Below, piece after piece: positions 42,667 through 55,179 of a stretch of DNA of 64,000 nt. The translations under genes and the position numbers were made by a program. Each line of letters starts with the position of its first letter. Within the stretch, counting starts at the first letter, position 1. Below the pieces are notes generated by a model, which made no database searches, was not told where the DNA came from, and saw only the letters and a list, made by a program, of their open reading frames with translations. The stretch is from Diacronema lutheri. Lineage: Eukaryota; Haptophyta; Pavlovophyceae; Pavlovales; Pavlovaceae. The DNA is taken from positions 20,807-84,806 of the forward strand of contig JAGTXO010000081.1 in the NCBI GenBank assembly GCA_019448385.1. The letters are read 5' to 3'.

Positions 42667-44575
42667 CGAGGCGTGCGCGGGGGCTTGGGGTGGGCTCCGG
42701 GTGCCGGCGCTGTGCCAGCGGCGGGCTTGGTTGACGCCGTCTCGCCGGGGCCCTTGCGCCTTGCGGCGCGAGCGTCGCGGAGGGGCGTCGGCTGCGCTGG
42801 CTCCGCGTCGGCGGTGGCGTGGGGCAGGCTCTTGTGGAGGGCGGAGCGCTCGCGCACGAGTCGGTTGCCAAGGCGGGCTGTCTGCGTGCCGTTGGGCTGC
42901 GCTTGGGCAGGTAGGACCTGCGGCCTCGGGGGCGGGCGGGTTTTCGTGTTGGGCCAGGCGGCAACGCGCACCGGCCGTGTTCGCGGCCGGCAGGCGGACG
43001 TCCGCAGCGGGGCGGAGAATGCGGGTGAAGCGCTTGCACGGGCGCGGTTCGCACCTGGCGGCCAGGCGATCACGAACCGTTGGGTCGCCCGGCTGTTTGG
43101 TGGAGCCGAGGGCAGCAAGGATAGCGAGCTTGGCCGCCTCATCGGTGACGAGCGGCACTGTTGCCCAGCTCTGTACCTCGAAGCCCTGGATGTGCAGGCG
43201 TCGGGGAAGTTCCCGGCAGCGTCGCCTGCGTCCGTCGAGAGGCGGACCGAAGTCGCGCCCGTGCCCCCGTTGGCGACACCGAGCTCTCGCTCGTTCACAC
43301 CGGCCCGCCGACGCGGGCGCGTGGTGCGCGCGCGTTGGGTGCGTGTCTGCCTCGAGCAGCGTGCCCAGTCGCAGTGTGGGCGCGTGTCCGTCTGCCTCAA
43401 AACGCCACGTGGAGGGGAAGGCGCGGGGCGGGCTCGCCGAGGAGGTGCCGCCGCTCGCTGCCACCCGGCGCGGGCTCGGGGCAGCCGTCTTCGGGTGCCG
43501 CGCTCTTCGCGCCATGCACGAACGTTCCGCCGCGCTCGCAGCGCGCGAGCGCACACACAGAGCGCGCGGCGACCCCGGCGGGGGCAGTGCGTCCCGGTGG
43601 CACTCGCGGGCGCGCGCCTGGCCTGGGCGCAGCTGGGCGCGTTGCCGCCCGCGCAGCGAGCCGCCCGCGCGCCTCGCCGCGCGCGCGCTTCGTCGCACGC
43701 GTGCGCCCTGCATGCACGCGCACAGCGCGCGGCGGCTCGGCGCAGTGCAAGGCAGAGCGTGCTGCAACGGTTGCGAGGGCGCGCACGCGCGGCGCGGCGC
43801 GCCCCTGTGTGGTCGCCTGCGCGCGGCGCGTGGTCCGGACGCAGCTCGGTGGCGTGATGCCGTTCGTGCAACACAGTGCGCGTGAGAGCCGCACGTGCAC
43901 ACCTGCAGTGCAACGCGGCATTGCGCGCGTTGCGTGGGCGGAGCGCGGCTGGATGTGCTTGAGGTCGCGCAGCATGCCGCGCGCCGCGCGCTGTGCGGCG
44001 CAGCGAGTCGGCCATGCCCCTGGTCCTCGTCTCCGGGGGGGGGGGGGGGGGGGGGGTGGTGGTGGCAACCAGGATCCGCCAGCGCGTGGTGGGCGCCGTC
44101 CAACTCCCAGCCAGGATGCGCCCCGTTCTTCCCCGACACTCTCCGTCCAAACCCGCCGCCCAGCCTGCCGCCGCACCCGCCGCCAACGCCGCCGCGCACC
44201 CATCCGCCGAGCTCGCCTCGCGCGCGCTCGCGCTCACGCTGCGCGACGAGGCTGCGCAGGCCGGCGCGCGGCCGTGCAGAGCAGCGCAGGCCGGCGCGCG
44301 GCCGCGCGCGCGCGCTCACGTTGCGGCCGCGCAGCGAGCTTTCGCCGCGTCGCAGCCCCTCCGAGCAGCCACGATGCACGCCCCCGGAGGACGTTGGCCG
44401 CGCTCGGAGGCCGCGCTCGGGCGCGCAAAGAGAGGCGGCGCGGGCAAACGAGTAGGCTCGGCGCGCTGGCGGGTCCTGGTTGTGGGAGAGCGGGGCATTC
44501 TCTAGGGCATCATGTAAATTCTCCCAAGTATCATCCGGGCCGCCATCCGGACACTGACGTGCCCACAGTCTGCAG
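41857..44575. other. Unresolved accessory interval rich in G homopolymers
   Basis: Holds G runs at 42195-42225, 42629-42666 and 44035-44056. On the minus strand some segments look coding: GFEVQSWATVPLVTDEAAK and AILAALGSTKQPGDP near 43,080-43,200, AQCAIAVAGPQTQTLTCP near 42,580, VDPERKAALLAVLVRRKY near 42,000. I found no consistent exon set joining them. Long frames on both strands are mostly composition-driven. Confidence 0.4.
42169..42600 (-). CDS. Possible 3' exons of a membrane protein
   Basis: After a GCGCCAG acceptor near 42,600 the minus strand reads AQCAIAVAG, then two hydrophobic segments (LALTVAVAATVIAAGAAAL and VFIPALLALAAYVG), then KSTQDLS. A GTGCTG donor there and a GGCAG acceptor after the C run (42195-42225 in plus sense) join in phase 0 to AAIEPH and a stop. 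Upstream exons unknown. Low confidence. Confidence 0.3.
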
Positions 44576-47500
44576 ATGGAGGACTCCGTGAAGGACGCTT
44601 TGCCCGGCGGGCGGGGCGGCTCGGACAGTTTCTCGCTGGCCCTCAGCACCATTCTGTCGCCGGGAGATACCCACCCCCACGTGGTCCCATCCACTTGCCT
44701 CATCGCCCTGCTGCGTTACGCGGATTTCGGCACGAGCAGGGTTAGGGTGGGCGACACGGGGTGCTCGCAGCATGCGCTCAAGGTGGCGCTGCGCAACCTG
44801 CGCAAAGCATGCGCGGATGCGGACCGGTTTGGGCAGGTGCTCGTGGTCGTGCTACCGCTCTGCCTCCGCGCGTCCAGCGGCCTCGTGCACTGGACGGCGG
44901 CGTACCTGCTCCTCGCGCCGCCCGCGCAGCGCGGCGCGCCGCCCGGCGCCGCGCTCGCCCTGCTCGCCGATTCGCGCACCTTGGGCAACGGCGAATCGGC
45001 GTACGCCACGGCGGCCGGCGTGCTCATCAAGAAGCTTGCGCAGCGCATCGGCAGAACAGCGCCGCCCATCGATGCCTTCAAGGCGCCCCCGCAGAGTGGG
45101 GCCGCGTGTTGCTTCGCCGCGGCAACAGTCGCGGCCGAGGTCGTGGCGAGCGCATCGACGCTCTACGGCCGCCGCGCGAGTGTCCTTGTCGACATCAAGA
45201 AGGCTTTGGACGCGCGCCTCGCGCGCCTCACGACGGCCGCGTACGAGGAGACCCGCGCGCGCACGCTCCGCGCCGCCATCGGCGCTCTGCTCGGCGACCG
45301 CGCCAGGCGCTTCGGCCCGTTCACCCGCGAGGCCGCGCGGCTCGCCGAGGCCGCGCGGCTCGCCGAGGCGTGCGATGCCAGTGTCGGCGGATCCGCGCCC
45401 GACGGGCTGCTGCAGGCCGTCGAGGCGGCGCTGCGCGCGCCCGACGACCGCATCGCACGCACGGCCGCGCTCGACGCGCTCACGGGCGCTGCAGGCCGCG
45501 CGCTGTCGACGGCGGCCAGGCCGCGCGGCGCGGCGGCGCCAAGGCCGCCGTCGCGAGCGCCACCGCCGCGTGCGCCGCAGCGGCGCGCCGCCTCGGCGTG
45601 GGGGCCCCGACCATTCAGCAGCCTCGGCGGGGGCGAGGGCGACGGGGACGATGGCGACGCCACCACCGCTGACGACGGGGAGGGCGCGGAGGACGGGGAC
45701 GACGACCCCGCGGGCGCGGCGGCTGCGGCGGTGGCGACGGGCACGGCGGCGACGAGCGCGGTGGCGGCGGGCGCGGCGCCAACCTCGCCGGCGGCGGCGG
45801 ACGGCGGTGGCTCGGCGCCGCTCGAACGCCGCTGCGTCTACACTGCGCCTGATGAGGGCGACGCGGACGCGCGCGTGTACGACGCCAAGGACCCCGAGCA
45901 GCTAAAAGCGGGCAGGGCGCGGCTACGGGCGAACAGCGGGCGCGCGCCCGCCGTGGTCGACACGCTTTTCGCGCACGCGACGGGCACGATCGTCACGCGG
46001 CAGCGCACGGAGGGCGTGACCGGCGCGGGCATGCACCACCTCGCCGCCCCGACGCAGGGCGCGGGGTACGGTACCGTCGTGCGGGCCGAGCTGGGCGAGC
46101 CCGGCTTCGCGGGGACGACATGGCACATGACGTCGGGCGTGGAGAACCAGCCGCGCGCGGTACGAGCGGCCGCGCGCGCGTACGCGCACGACGGCTGGGG
46201 CGGCGTGTACAATGCGCACGAGGACTTTGCCGCCTTCGAGGGCTTGCCGCGGCTCGCCGCGCCCGAATCGCTCGCGGCCATCGCCGGCGGGTCGGCGGAC
46301 GCGGTGTTCTGCTGGCGGTCCGGCCGGTCCGTCATCGGCGAGGTGACGACGGTTCACTTCAATGGCGACCGCGCCGCCGCCATCGACCACGCGCGGGCGC
46401 TGCGCGTCAGGCCCGATTGGCGCTCGCAGCCCAGGATCTACGAGGCGGCGTGCGGCGCGGAGGGCACGGTGCTGCTCGTGTGGGTCGTGCCCGACCGTCA
46501 CAAGAACCCGCGGCTGGACTGGGCGCCGATTCTCGTCGTGATCCACCTGCCCGCCGACCCCGACTGGCTCGCGCGCGCCACGCCGGCGATCGCGAAGGCG
46601 CGGCGCGAGGTCGAGGACGGACGCGCGCGCGCGGAGGCGCGCGGCGTGCCGCAGCACCTCGCCTACACGCTGAGCCCACGCTTCCGAGGCACCGCGCCGC
46701 GCGGAGCCGCGCGCGTGCCGCCGCGCCTCGGCGCGAGCGACGCGCGCGAGGCGCGCGCGCTCGCGGCGCTCGAGCCGGCGCTCATGTTCGCGCCGGCCTG
46801 GCGGCGCGCGGTGCGCGCGGCGAGCCGCGCCCCCGGCAGTGGCGCCGCGGCCGTCGAGCGCGCGCTCGCGCGCCTGCACAACGCGCTCGAGCCCGATGAC
46901 GAGAGCGCGCCCGAGTCGACGCGCGTCGCGCCGCTCGCCGCCGCGCTCGAGCAGTCGGCGGGCTGGCCGGCGGGCACGGCGCGCATGGCGGCAAGCGTGA
47001 CCAAGGGCCCCGGCGTCGGAGATGGCGCAGGTGGCGACGAAGTGACCAAAGTGGAGGAAACGGCGAAGACGAGCGGCGACGGCTGCACCGGCACGCCTCC
47101 TCTGCGCCCGGCCGCGCGCGCGGCCGGCGCGGCGGACGACGGAGGGGCGGCGGTCGTGGCGGGCGTCGAGGGCGAGCGCGACGCACTCGCCAAGACGGGT
47201 GCCGGCGGCTGCGACGACGACGCTCGCGAGCCGCTGTCGGCCGGCAAGCCCGGCGCACTCGCCGCCGCGGCGACCGTCGGGGGTCTCGGCGAGCTCGTCG
47301 GCAGCCTATGCGCGTGGCTGGCGCGCGGCGCGGCTGGCGGCGCCATCGCGGCCATCTCCCCCGGGACGGCCGCGCGCGGAGCAAACGGCACGCCGCAGCG
47401 CGCCGAGCCGCCGGCCGCCGGCGATCCCGTCGCTCCGCACGCGCGCGTCGCCGCTGCGGCGCCCTTGGCGGGCAGCGCGGCGGCGCCGTCGTCGGCCGCG

Positions 47501-50500
47501 CGCGACGCGCAGCGCGGCGTCGCGGGAGTCGACGCGGCCGCGCACGCGCACGCGCGCGACGGCAGGCGGGCGGCACGGCGGATGCGCGAGCAGGAGGGGG
47601 CGGTGCACAGGGCCTTCCGCATGTCCCTCTGGCGCGACGCGACGTTTGTCGAGTTCGTTGAGAAGCTGCGCCCCGACGGCGGCGCGCAGCTGCTCGCGCG
47701 CGAGCCCACGCGGCGCGCGGCGGCGGTGCTGTGCGAGCTCGCGCGCGGCCGCGACGGCGCGAGCGGCGCGGCCGGGCTGCTGCACGAGATGAGAGCCGCC
47801 GATGCGCGCGCGCGCGAGGCCGCCAAAGCGGCGGAGGCAGCGCAGCTTGCGCACGGGACGCTGCGCATCGTGGCAACCGTGGCGCTGGGCGGTGCGGTCT
47901 TCGCCGGCATGTCAGCGCTGGTCGTTGCTTGCGCGGCGCGCACGGCGACCGGTGCGCTTTTTGGGGCCCGCCGCCCGCGGGCGGCCGCGCGCGGAGCCGA
48001 CGACGCGCTCGGCACGCTGCAGCGCGCCGAGCCGCCGCCCGCCGACAAGGGCAAGCGCAGGCGCGCCAGAGCCAACGGCGACCCCGTCGACGCGGCGCGC
48101 AAGGCCGTGGGCAAGGCGGAGGGCAACTGCCGCAAGGCAGCCCGCCGGCTGCACCTCGCTGCACTGGGCGAGGAGGAGGCGCAGCAGCGCGTGCTCGACG
48201 CCGAGGCGGCGGAGCAGCTGGCGCGCTCGCGCGAGCCGGCCGGCGGCTGGGTAGGCAGCGCGCGCGCGCGCGCGCGCGCGCGCCCCGCCGCGCGCGCGCC
48301 CGTCGATTGGCGTGCGCGCAGCGCAGAACGGCGCGCCAGCTCCGTCACCTGCGCGCCGCCGCGCCCGTGCCCCTCGCGCGCAGGGGCGCCCTGCGGACCT
48401 GCGGCTGCAACAGGCGCACTTTGGCATGCGCGAAGATGCCGACGCGGATGTGCGCCGCGCGCACGAGGCGCTGCGCCGGGCGAGACAGGGTGTGGCGTGC
48501 GCCAAGGCCAGCGTGCGGCAGATGGAGGCGGCGTTGCTCAACGCGACGCGCTGCGCCACCGCGGTGCTCGCGCCGCGTGGCGTGCCGGAGGGTGACGAGC
48601 AGGCCGCGGCGAGAGAGCAGGCGGCGCTGGACCGGGAGGCGCCGCCGGCCGCGCAACGCGCGGCGCCGACGGCGCGCTCGCCCTCGGAGCCGCCGTCCGA
48701 GTGGGGCCCGCCAGCGGTCGGCCGGCGCCCGACGCCGCGTGCACTGTCGCACGCCGCGGGTCGCGGGGACGACAACCCGTTTGCGCCGCTCGCAACCGTC
48801 AGCGGCGATTGGTCGCCCACGCCGAGCTCGCGCTCGCCGTCCTCGCCGCCGCGGCAGCCGCCGTCCGACCGCCGCAGCGCGCAGCGTCGCAGCGCGCGCG
48901 CGCGGCCGCCGAGGCCGACCGTTTCGCCCGAGGACGCGCTCGCAGCCGAGCGCCAGGCGCGCGCGCTGTCGGAGCAGGCGGAGCAGAGGCGCGCCAAAAA
49001 GGCCGCCGCCAAGGCCGCGCGCCGCGCCGCGCGCGCCGCCGACAAGCGGACGGCGCGCGTCGTCCACGCGTGCGTAAGCGCCGCCTTGCGGCGCGTCTGC
49101 ACGAGCGTCGCCACGGGCACGCCGCTCGCCGTGCTCCGCGAGCGCGCCGAGGGGCCGCGCGCGCCGAAGCCCGCGCCCGCGCCGCCACGCCGCGCAGCGG
49201 ACGGCGGCCGCGCGCTCCGCCACGCGCGCCGTGCGGCCGCCGCGGCGGCGGAGCGCGAGGCGGCGGTGGCGGCCGACGCCGACGAGCGGTTCGAGCGGCA
49301 GCCCTCCGCCGCCCGGTTCGACGGCGGCGATGGCGGCGGAGGCGGCCACGTCGAGGCGAGCGCGCGACCGCGCGCCGGCGAGGCCGGCGAGGCTGGCGCG
49401 CACGGCGCGCCTGGCGCAGCGGGGCCCCCGGCGGCGTCGCTCGCGTCGCGCAGCCCGTGTGATGCGCGCCGCACGGCACGCCTCCCGCACGCACGCGCCG
49501 CAGCCACCTGCGCACGCAACGGCGGCTGGGGTGGCAACGTCGGCGGCGACGTGTGCGGCGGTTGTTTCGGCGGCGGCGGCGTCCGTCGCGACGCCTGCGG
49601 CGGCGGCGACGCCACCTGCGGCTGCGGCGATGGCGGCGTCGGTGCTGGCGCTGGCGAGGCCCCTGCACACGGTGCGCCGGCGCGCGCGACGGCGTCGCGC
49701 TTGCTGCGCTTGCTCGGCGCGCCACGCGCCGTGCTCGGTGCGATGGCGCACGCCGCGGCCGTGTTGGCGCGCGGCGTGGCCGCAGCCGTCGCTGGCGTGC
49801 GCGCCGCCGCGCGCGCCGTGCGGCGCGCGCGCCGCCGAGCGCCTCGCGCGCGCCGCACGGCTGCGCGGCGGGCTCGCGGCCCGCCGATGCGCGACGTCGA
49901 CGGCGCCCTGCGGCCCTCGCCGTCCTGGTTGCGCACACGCCTCGTCTGCGGCCGGCGCCTCGCGCCTCTGCGCCGCGCGGGCGCGCGCCCGCCGCCCGCA
50001 CACGCCGCGCCGAGTTCCCGCGCGCGCGCTGCGCAACCCGACAGCGACGCGCCGGCGTGCGCGCCGCGGCGCTCGGCGCCTGTCGGTGCGCCGCCGCGCG
50101 CGCGTGGCCTGCGCGCGGCGCGCGCACGGCGCTTCCTCGACGTCGCCGGCCGCGCGGCGCGGAGCGCGCGCCTCGGCGCGCGCATCACGCGCCAGCGCAC
50201 GCCGGGTTCGCCATCGGAGCCCTGCACGGCCGAGAGCGGCGACGGCGCGGGCGCCGGCGGCGTCGGCGCGGCGGCGCCTGGCGCGGCGACGATGCGCGCC
50301 ACCGGCGCGCGCGCAGCGCGCGCTGCGGCGGCGGCGGTCGGTGGCGCCTCGCGTCTCGCGCGCCGCGCGATGGCAAGCGCCGCCGCCGCTGCCACCTCCA
50401 TCGCCGGCGCTGCCGCCTCCACCGTCGCCGCCGCCGCCGTTGCCATCGGCGCGGCCGTCACGTCACCGGCGTTCGCCGCGGCGCGCGGCATGGCGGCCGC

Positions 50501-52820
50501 ATGCGTCGCTGCCTGCGCCCGCCCCACCGCCGCGCAGGCGGCCGCGTCGCGCGCGCTCGGCGCGCTCTTCGTGCTCGTCGACGCGGCCGACGCGGCGGGC
50601 GACAGCGACGCCGCGCTCGGCGCGCTCGCGGCCGCGGTCGACGCGACGGAGCTGCGCCCGCCGCCGGCCTTTTGGCGCGCGGGCCGCGCCGCGGCGTACG
50701 CACCGCGTCCGCCGCCCCTCGACTCGGCGCGGCCGCGCTACAACCGGCGCGCGCGCGCACCTAGCCCTCCCGTCGCGGCCGCGCGGCGCAATCTCGCGCG
50801 CGCGGTGCGCGAGCTCACGCGCGCCGCGCGCGCTGAGCGCGAGCGCGCGCCGGCGCCGCGCGGCGCGCGCGGCGGCGTGCTCCACGCGCTGCGCGCGTCG
50901 CTCCCCGTGCACGCGCGTGCCGCGCTCGGCACGGACGCGGAGCTGCGCGCGGACATCGCCGCGTTCGCGCGCGCGCGCCGCGAGCTGCACAGCCTCACCG
51001 ACGCCGAGGTGGCGGCGCTCGCGCGCCCGGACGGGCCGCCGCTGCCCGTGCGGCTCGCGTGCACGGCGGTCGCGCGCGCGCGCGGCGTGACCGTGCTGCT
51101 CGACATCGTGCCGCGCGGCGGCGGCGCGCCCGAGCGGCTCGTGTGCCGCGCCCGTCGCCGCGGCGCCGCCACGCGCACGCCACGGCCGACAGCCGCCGTT
51201 ATCGCGCGCGCGCCTTGCATAGCGGCGCGCGTTGGCCACACTGAGCCGGCGCGCGCGTGCGCGGGCGGATCGATCGGGGTCGCGCGCCTCCGTTCAGCGC
51301 GCCGCCGCTCTTGGCGTGGGGCGCGGCTCGACGTGCACACCCGCGAGCGGCTGGCCACACCGGTGCCAGGCCACGTCGTGGCCTGCGCCGCCGCCTCGGC
51401 CATCGGCGCGTGCGTCGCTCGCGCGCGGCTTGGGCTTGCACGGCTGGCGCGCGCGTGGCCCTGCGCCTCCGCTCCACTGGCCGCTGCTGCTGTCGCCTTC
51501 GCGCCTGCCGCCGACGGTGTTTTCTGCGCCCCGCTGGGCGCTCCTGCATCCGCCTTCGCGCCTGCCGCCGACGGTGTTTTCCCCGCCGCACTAGCCGCTG
51601 CTGCATCCGCCTTCGCGCCTGCCGCCGATTTTCCCGCCCCACTAGTTGCTCCTGCATTCGCCTCCGCGCCTGCCACCGACGGCGTTTTCCCCGCCCCACT
51701 AGCCGCTGCCGCTGCCGCGTCCGCGCCCGCCGCCGCGGGCGCGTCTTCCGCCCCACCAGCCATCGCCGCCGCGCCCGCCGCCAACGCGCGCACCGCCAAC
51801 GTGCCCGTTGCCAACGAGGCTACCGCCACCGAACCAGCCGCCCTTGAGCTTCCCCTCCAACCCGCCAACTCGGCGCTGCTTGCGTGGGCGGGCGACGCGG
51901 CTGCGCGCCGGCTGGCCGCCGCCGCCGCGAGCGCCGGCCTCCCGCAGGCAGAGGTGGAGCGCATCGCCAGCGGCGACATGCTCGCCTCAACCGTCGACGC
52001 GTGCTGCGAGGTCGTGCTGCGCGTGCACGGGCAGGCCGGCGGCGGGCATGTCTGCCACGTGCCGCTCGCCGCGCAACCCGCGGTGTTTCAGGACGACGCC
52101 GAGCGCGCCGCGCTGCTGCACCGCCTGCGCAGCGAGGCGACAACGCAGGCTGTCATCGGCGTGTGGAGCCCGTCGGACGAGCGCGGCGGCGCGGGCGGTG
52201 ACGACGGCGCGCAGCTCGCCTCCGGCCATTTCACCGCGTTGCGCCTTGTGCGCGTCGCGCGCGCGGGCGAGCATCGCTACGACGCGGTGCTCGTCGACAC
52301 GCTCGCGTCGCCCTGCAGGCAGGCGCTCATGCTCGCCAAGGCGATAACTGCCACGCTGCACGCGGCGGGTCTCGACATTTCGCGCGTGCGCCGCGCGCTG
52401 CTGCTCAACGAGGCGGCGCAGCGTGGCGCGACGTGCGGCCTCGCGATAGTGGGCGCGCTCAACGACGCGCTCGCCGCGGCGGGCTGCTCGTCCGCGCCGC
52501 GCACGTTCAGCGTGGCGGACATGTACGCTGTCGGCGAGCGCCTCCGCGTCGCGCTGACCGGCGCGGCCAGCGATCGTGCGCCGGGCGGCGTCTGCGCGGT
52601 CACGAGCGCGGTGCGCGGCGGGGGCAGCCCCGATGGCGCCGAAACGCCGCCGCAGACGCGCGGCGCCAAGGCCGCCGCTGGCGTCACCGCCGCCGCCACC
52701 GCCGCCGCCACGCCGCCGCCGCCCGCGCTGGGCGCCGCCGCCGCCGCCACCGCCGCCGCCGCCGCTGCTGCCGCCGCCGTGGCCGCGCCGCCACCGCCGC
52801 CACCGCCGCCGCCGGCCGGC

Positions 52821-52900
<80 letters not shown>

Positions 52901-55179
52901 GCGCACGTTCTTGAAGCTCGCGCCCAGGGCGCGCGCGGCCGCCTCGGCGCGTGAGGCGTTGCGCGCCGCGTGTGCGCGCGCGGACGCGGCGGCGTCGTCA
53001 CACGCGTCGGCGCCGCACGCGCCCGCCGGTGCGCGCCGCCGGCGGCGCGCGGGCGCAGGCGAGCTGGCGCTCGCGGCTGCGCGCGCGCTCGCCTCGACGG
53101 AGCACGGCGATTTGACGGACGACGCGCTCGAGGCCGCCGTCGAGCAGGAGCTGGGCGACGAGCGCGGCCAACTGCTGCTGTGCACGCGGGGCGCAGCGGC
53201 GCAAAGGCCCGCGCTTTGCCGGCTCCTGAAGCACGCGTGCGCGTCGGCGCGCGCGGCGAAGCGCGCGCAATTCACGGTATTCGTCGTGCGCGCGGCCACG
53301 CGCGGCGAGCGGGGGGGCGCCGCCGCGAGGCGCGTGGACTCGGTGGTCGAGCTGTCGTGCGCGCTGCACGAGAAGGCGGGCGCGCTCGGCGGCCTCCAGA
53401 GCGTCTGTGTGCGTGGCTTTGCCCTCGAGCGCCGCCGGACACTCGACGCTGGCGCCGAGGCCGGCGCGTCCGCCATCGGCCAGGACGAGCAGGTCGAGGC
53501 AGAGGCGGGCGAGGCGTGCGTCGCCGGCGTGACGATGGCCAAGCAGCTGCGTCAGTTTGCCGAGCAAGCTGCCCGCGACGACGTGCTCTTCCACGTCGCC
53601 GTGTCCGAGGCCGACGCCCACGCCCGGCTGGCGCGCGTTGCGGGTGACGATGTCGGCGCGTACAGCGTCGTGCTCGCAGTCGCCGGGCTCGTCTGGCTGG
53701 CCAAGGCCGACGAGGTTGCGCCGGCGGCCGCCCAGTCCGCCGCCGTGCCGCCCGCCGCCCCGCCTGCTGCCGCCACGTCCGCCGACGCCGAGCGCGACGC
53801 CTCGCCTTCCGACCGCCTGCGCGCGCTGACGCTCGCCGTGCGAGTCGCGCTCGCGCGCGGCGTGCTGCGCCACCTCCTCGCCGACGCGTCGCCGGGCGCG
53901 TCCGCGACCGCTGGCGGTAGTTGCGCGACGCCCGTCGAGGCGGCCGCGTCCGACGCCGCGCCGCCCGCCACGGGCGTCGTGACGAGTGGCGTTGCGGCGG
54001 GCGCTGTGGCGGCCGCACCGGCTGCTGCGGGCGGTGCGATGGCGGGTGCATCGCCCATCGCGCGGCCGGCGAAGCGCGCGCGGCGCACGCTCACCGCCGC
54101 TCCAGCCGCCTCGGCCGTTGCGGCCGCTGGAGGCGCACGCGCGGGCGCACGCGGCGCGGCCGGCGCGCCTCGCGCGCGCGCCGCGCGCGCGCCGGCCGAG
54201 TACGTCTGGCTTGCCATCGCGCGCCGGATGCTGGCGGCGCGACACGCGGCGGCCGCGGGCGGCGACTTTGTCGCGTCGTGCGTCGCCGCGATGCAGGCCG
54301 AGTACGGCGACGGCTGTGCCGTCGTCGTCGGCGACGCGCCTGGTGACGCCTTGGTCGAGGCTGCGGCGGCGGCGCTGCTCGAGGGCAAGCACGCGGCGGT
54401 GAGCCTCGGCTGCGTCGACCGGCCGGCGGTGCTCGTCGTGCAGCGCGCCGTGGACGCGCCCACGTCGCGCGTGCACGGGTGGTGCGCGCACGCGGCGGGC
54501 GCCGCCGAGTTTGACGAGGGCGCCGCGCGCGACGTGTTCAACGCGATCGTCGAGCGCGCGTGGGCGCTGCGTCCGGACCCGGCCGACGGCAGCCCGCCGC
54601 CCACGCGCACGTGGGAGGTCGAGCAAATCGCTGACGACGCGCCCGACCAGGCGGGCGTGGCCGCGCTGCGCGTGCTCTACGCGCTCGTCGCGGCGCACGG
54701 CCGCTACCGCTCGGCCGCCGCGCTCTTTGGCGCGATCGCGCAGCTGCACGCGCCCGACGCCGCCGGCGCGCGCGCGGAGGTCGTCGCGGCGGCGTGCGCG
54801 GTGCCGCCCGGCGCGCGGCCGGGCGCCGCGCCGGCGGCCGCGCGGGACGACGCGAGGGAGCGCGCATGGGAGGGCGCTCAGATCGCCGCGCTCGCCGTCG
54901 GCGCGGACGCTGCGCGCAGGCGTGTCGCGCCCGTGCGCGCGCTCGTCGACGCGCTCGGCACGCCGCCGACCTCGGCGATCACGGGCGGGCCGGCGGTGCG
55001 GCTCGCGGGCGCGGGCGACGGCGGCCACGGTGCACGGTGGGTGGGCGGGCAGGCGGCGACGCCCGCCGAGCAGCTGCCGAGGGAGCTGCTGCGCGCCTAC
55101 CACGAGGCGGTGCTGTGCGTCACGCCCGGCAGCCTCCAGCTCGGCCCGGCGGCGCTCGACGCGGTCACGCGGCCGCGCG
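44576..55179 (+). CDS. Giant polyprotein, N-terminal part, with Ulp1/C48-like peptidase modules
   Basis: Exons 44576-48250 (1,225 codons) and 48414-about 55179 (about 2,255 codons), joined by a phase-0 GT-AG intron with a CG-alternating tract. Module 1 at 44,860-45,130 has the Ulp1-like order His (GLVHWTAAYLLL), Asp (ALLADSRTL), Gln and Cys (APPQSGAACCFAAA). Module 2 at 52,160-52,480 is clearer: SGHFTALRLV, YDAVLVDTL, AAQRGATCGLAIVGAL. Module 3 (53,260-53,700, GDDVGAYSVVLAVAG) has Tyr in place of Cys, and module 4 (54,370-54,700, DDAPDQAGVAALRV) lacks it. Between them lie an unassigned globular region (45,830-46,680), a likely membrane span (IVATVALGGAVFAGMSALVV near 47,870), Ala-rich coiled regions and an Ala run from a GCC repeat (52,829-52,900). 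The frame stays open to 55,802 but the coding signal moves to the next frame at about 55,180. Confidence 0.7.
52829..52900 (+). repeat. GCC trinucleotide repeat encoding polyalanine
   Basis: About 24 GCC units in the polyprotein frame, preceded by imperfect GCC/CCG runs from about 52,680. Likely a length-variable linker between modules. Confidence 0.9.

Noticed and set aside
42550-44703. Long open frame of over 700 codons on the minus strand
   Set aside because: Pro/Arg/Ala composition, runs through a C homopolymer, and overlaps the start of the polyprotein; only short parts look coding.
47912-50527. Very long antisense frames opposite the polyprotein
   Set aside because: Composition shadows of GC-rich coding DNA, with no domain motifs; the plus frame has the family signals.
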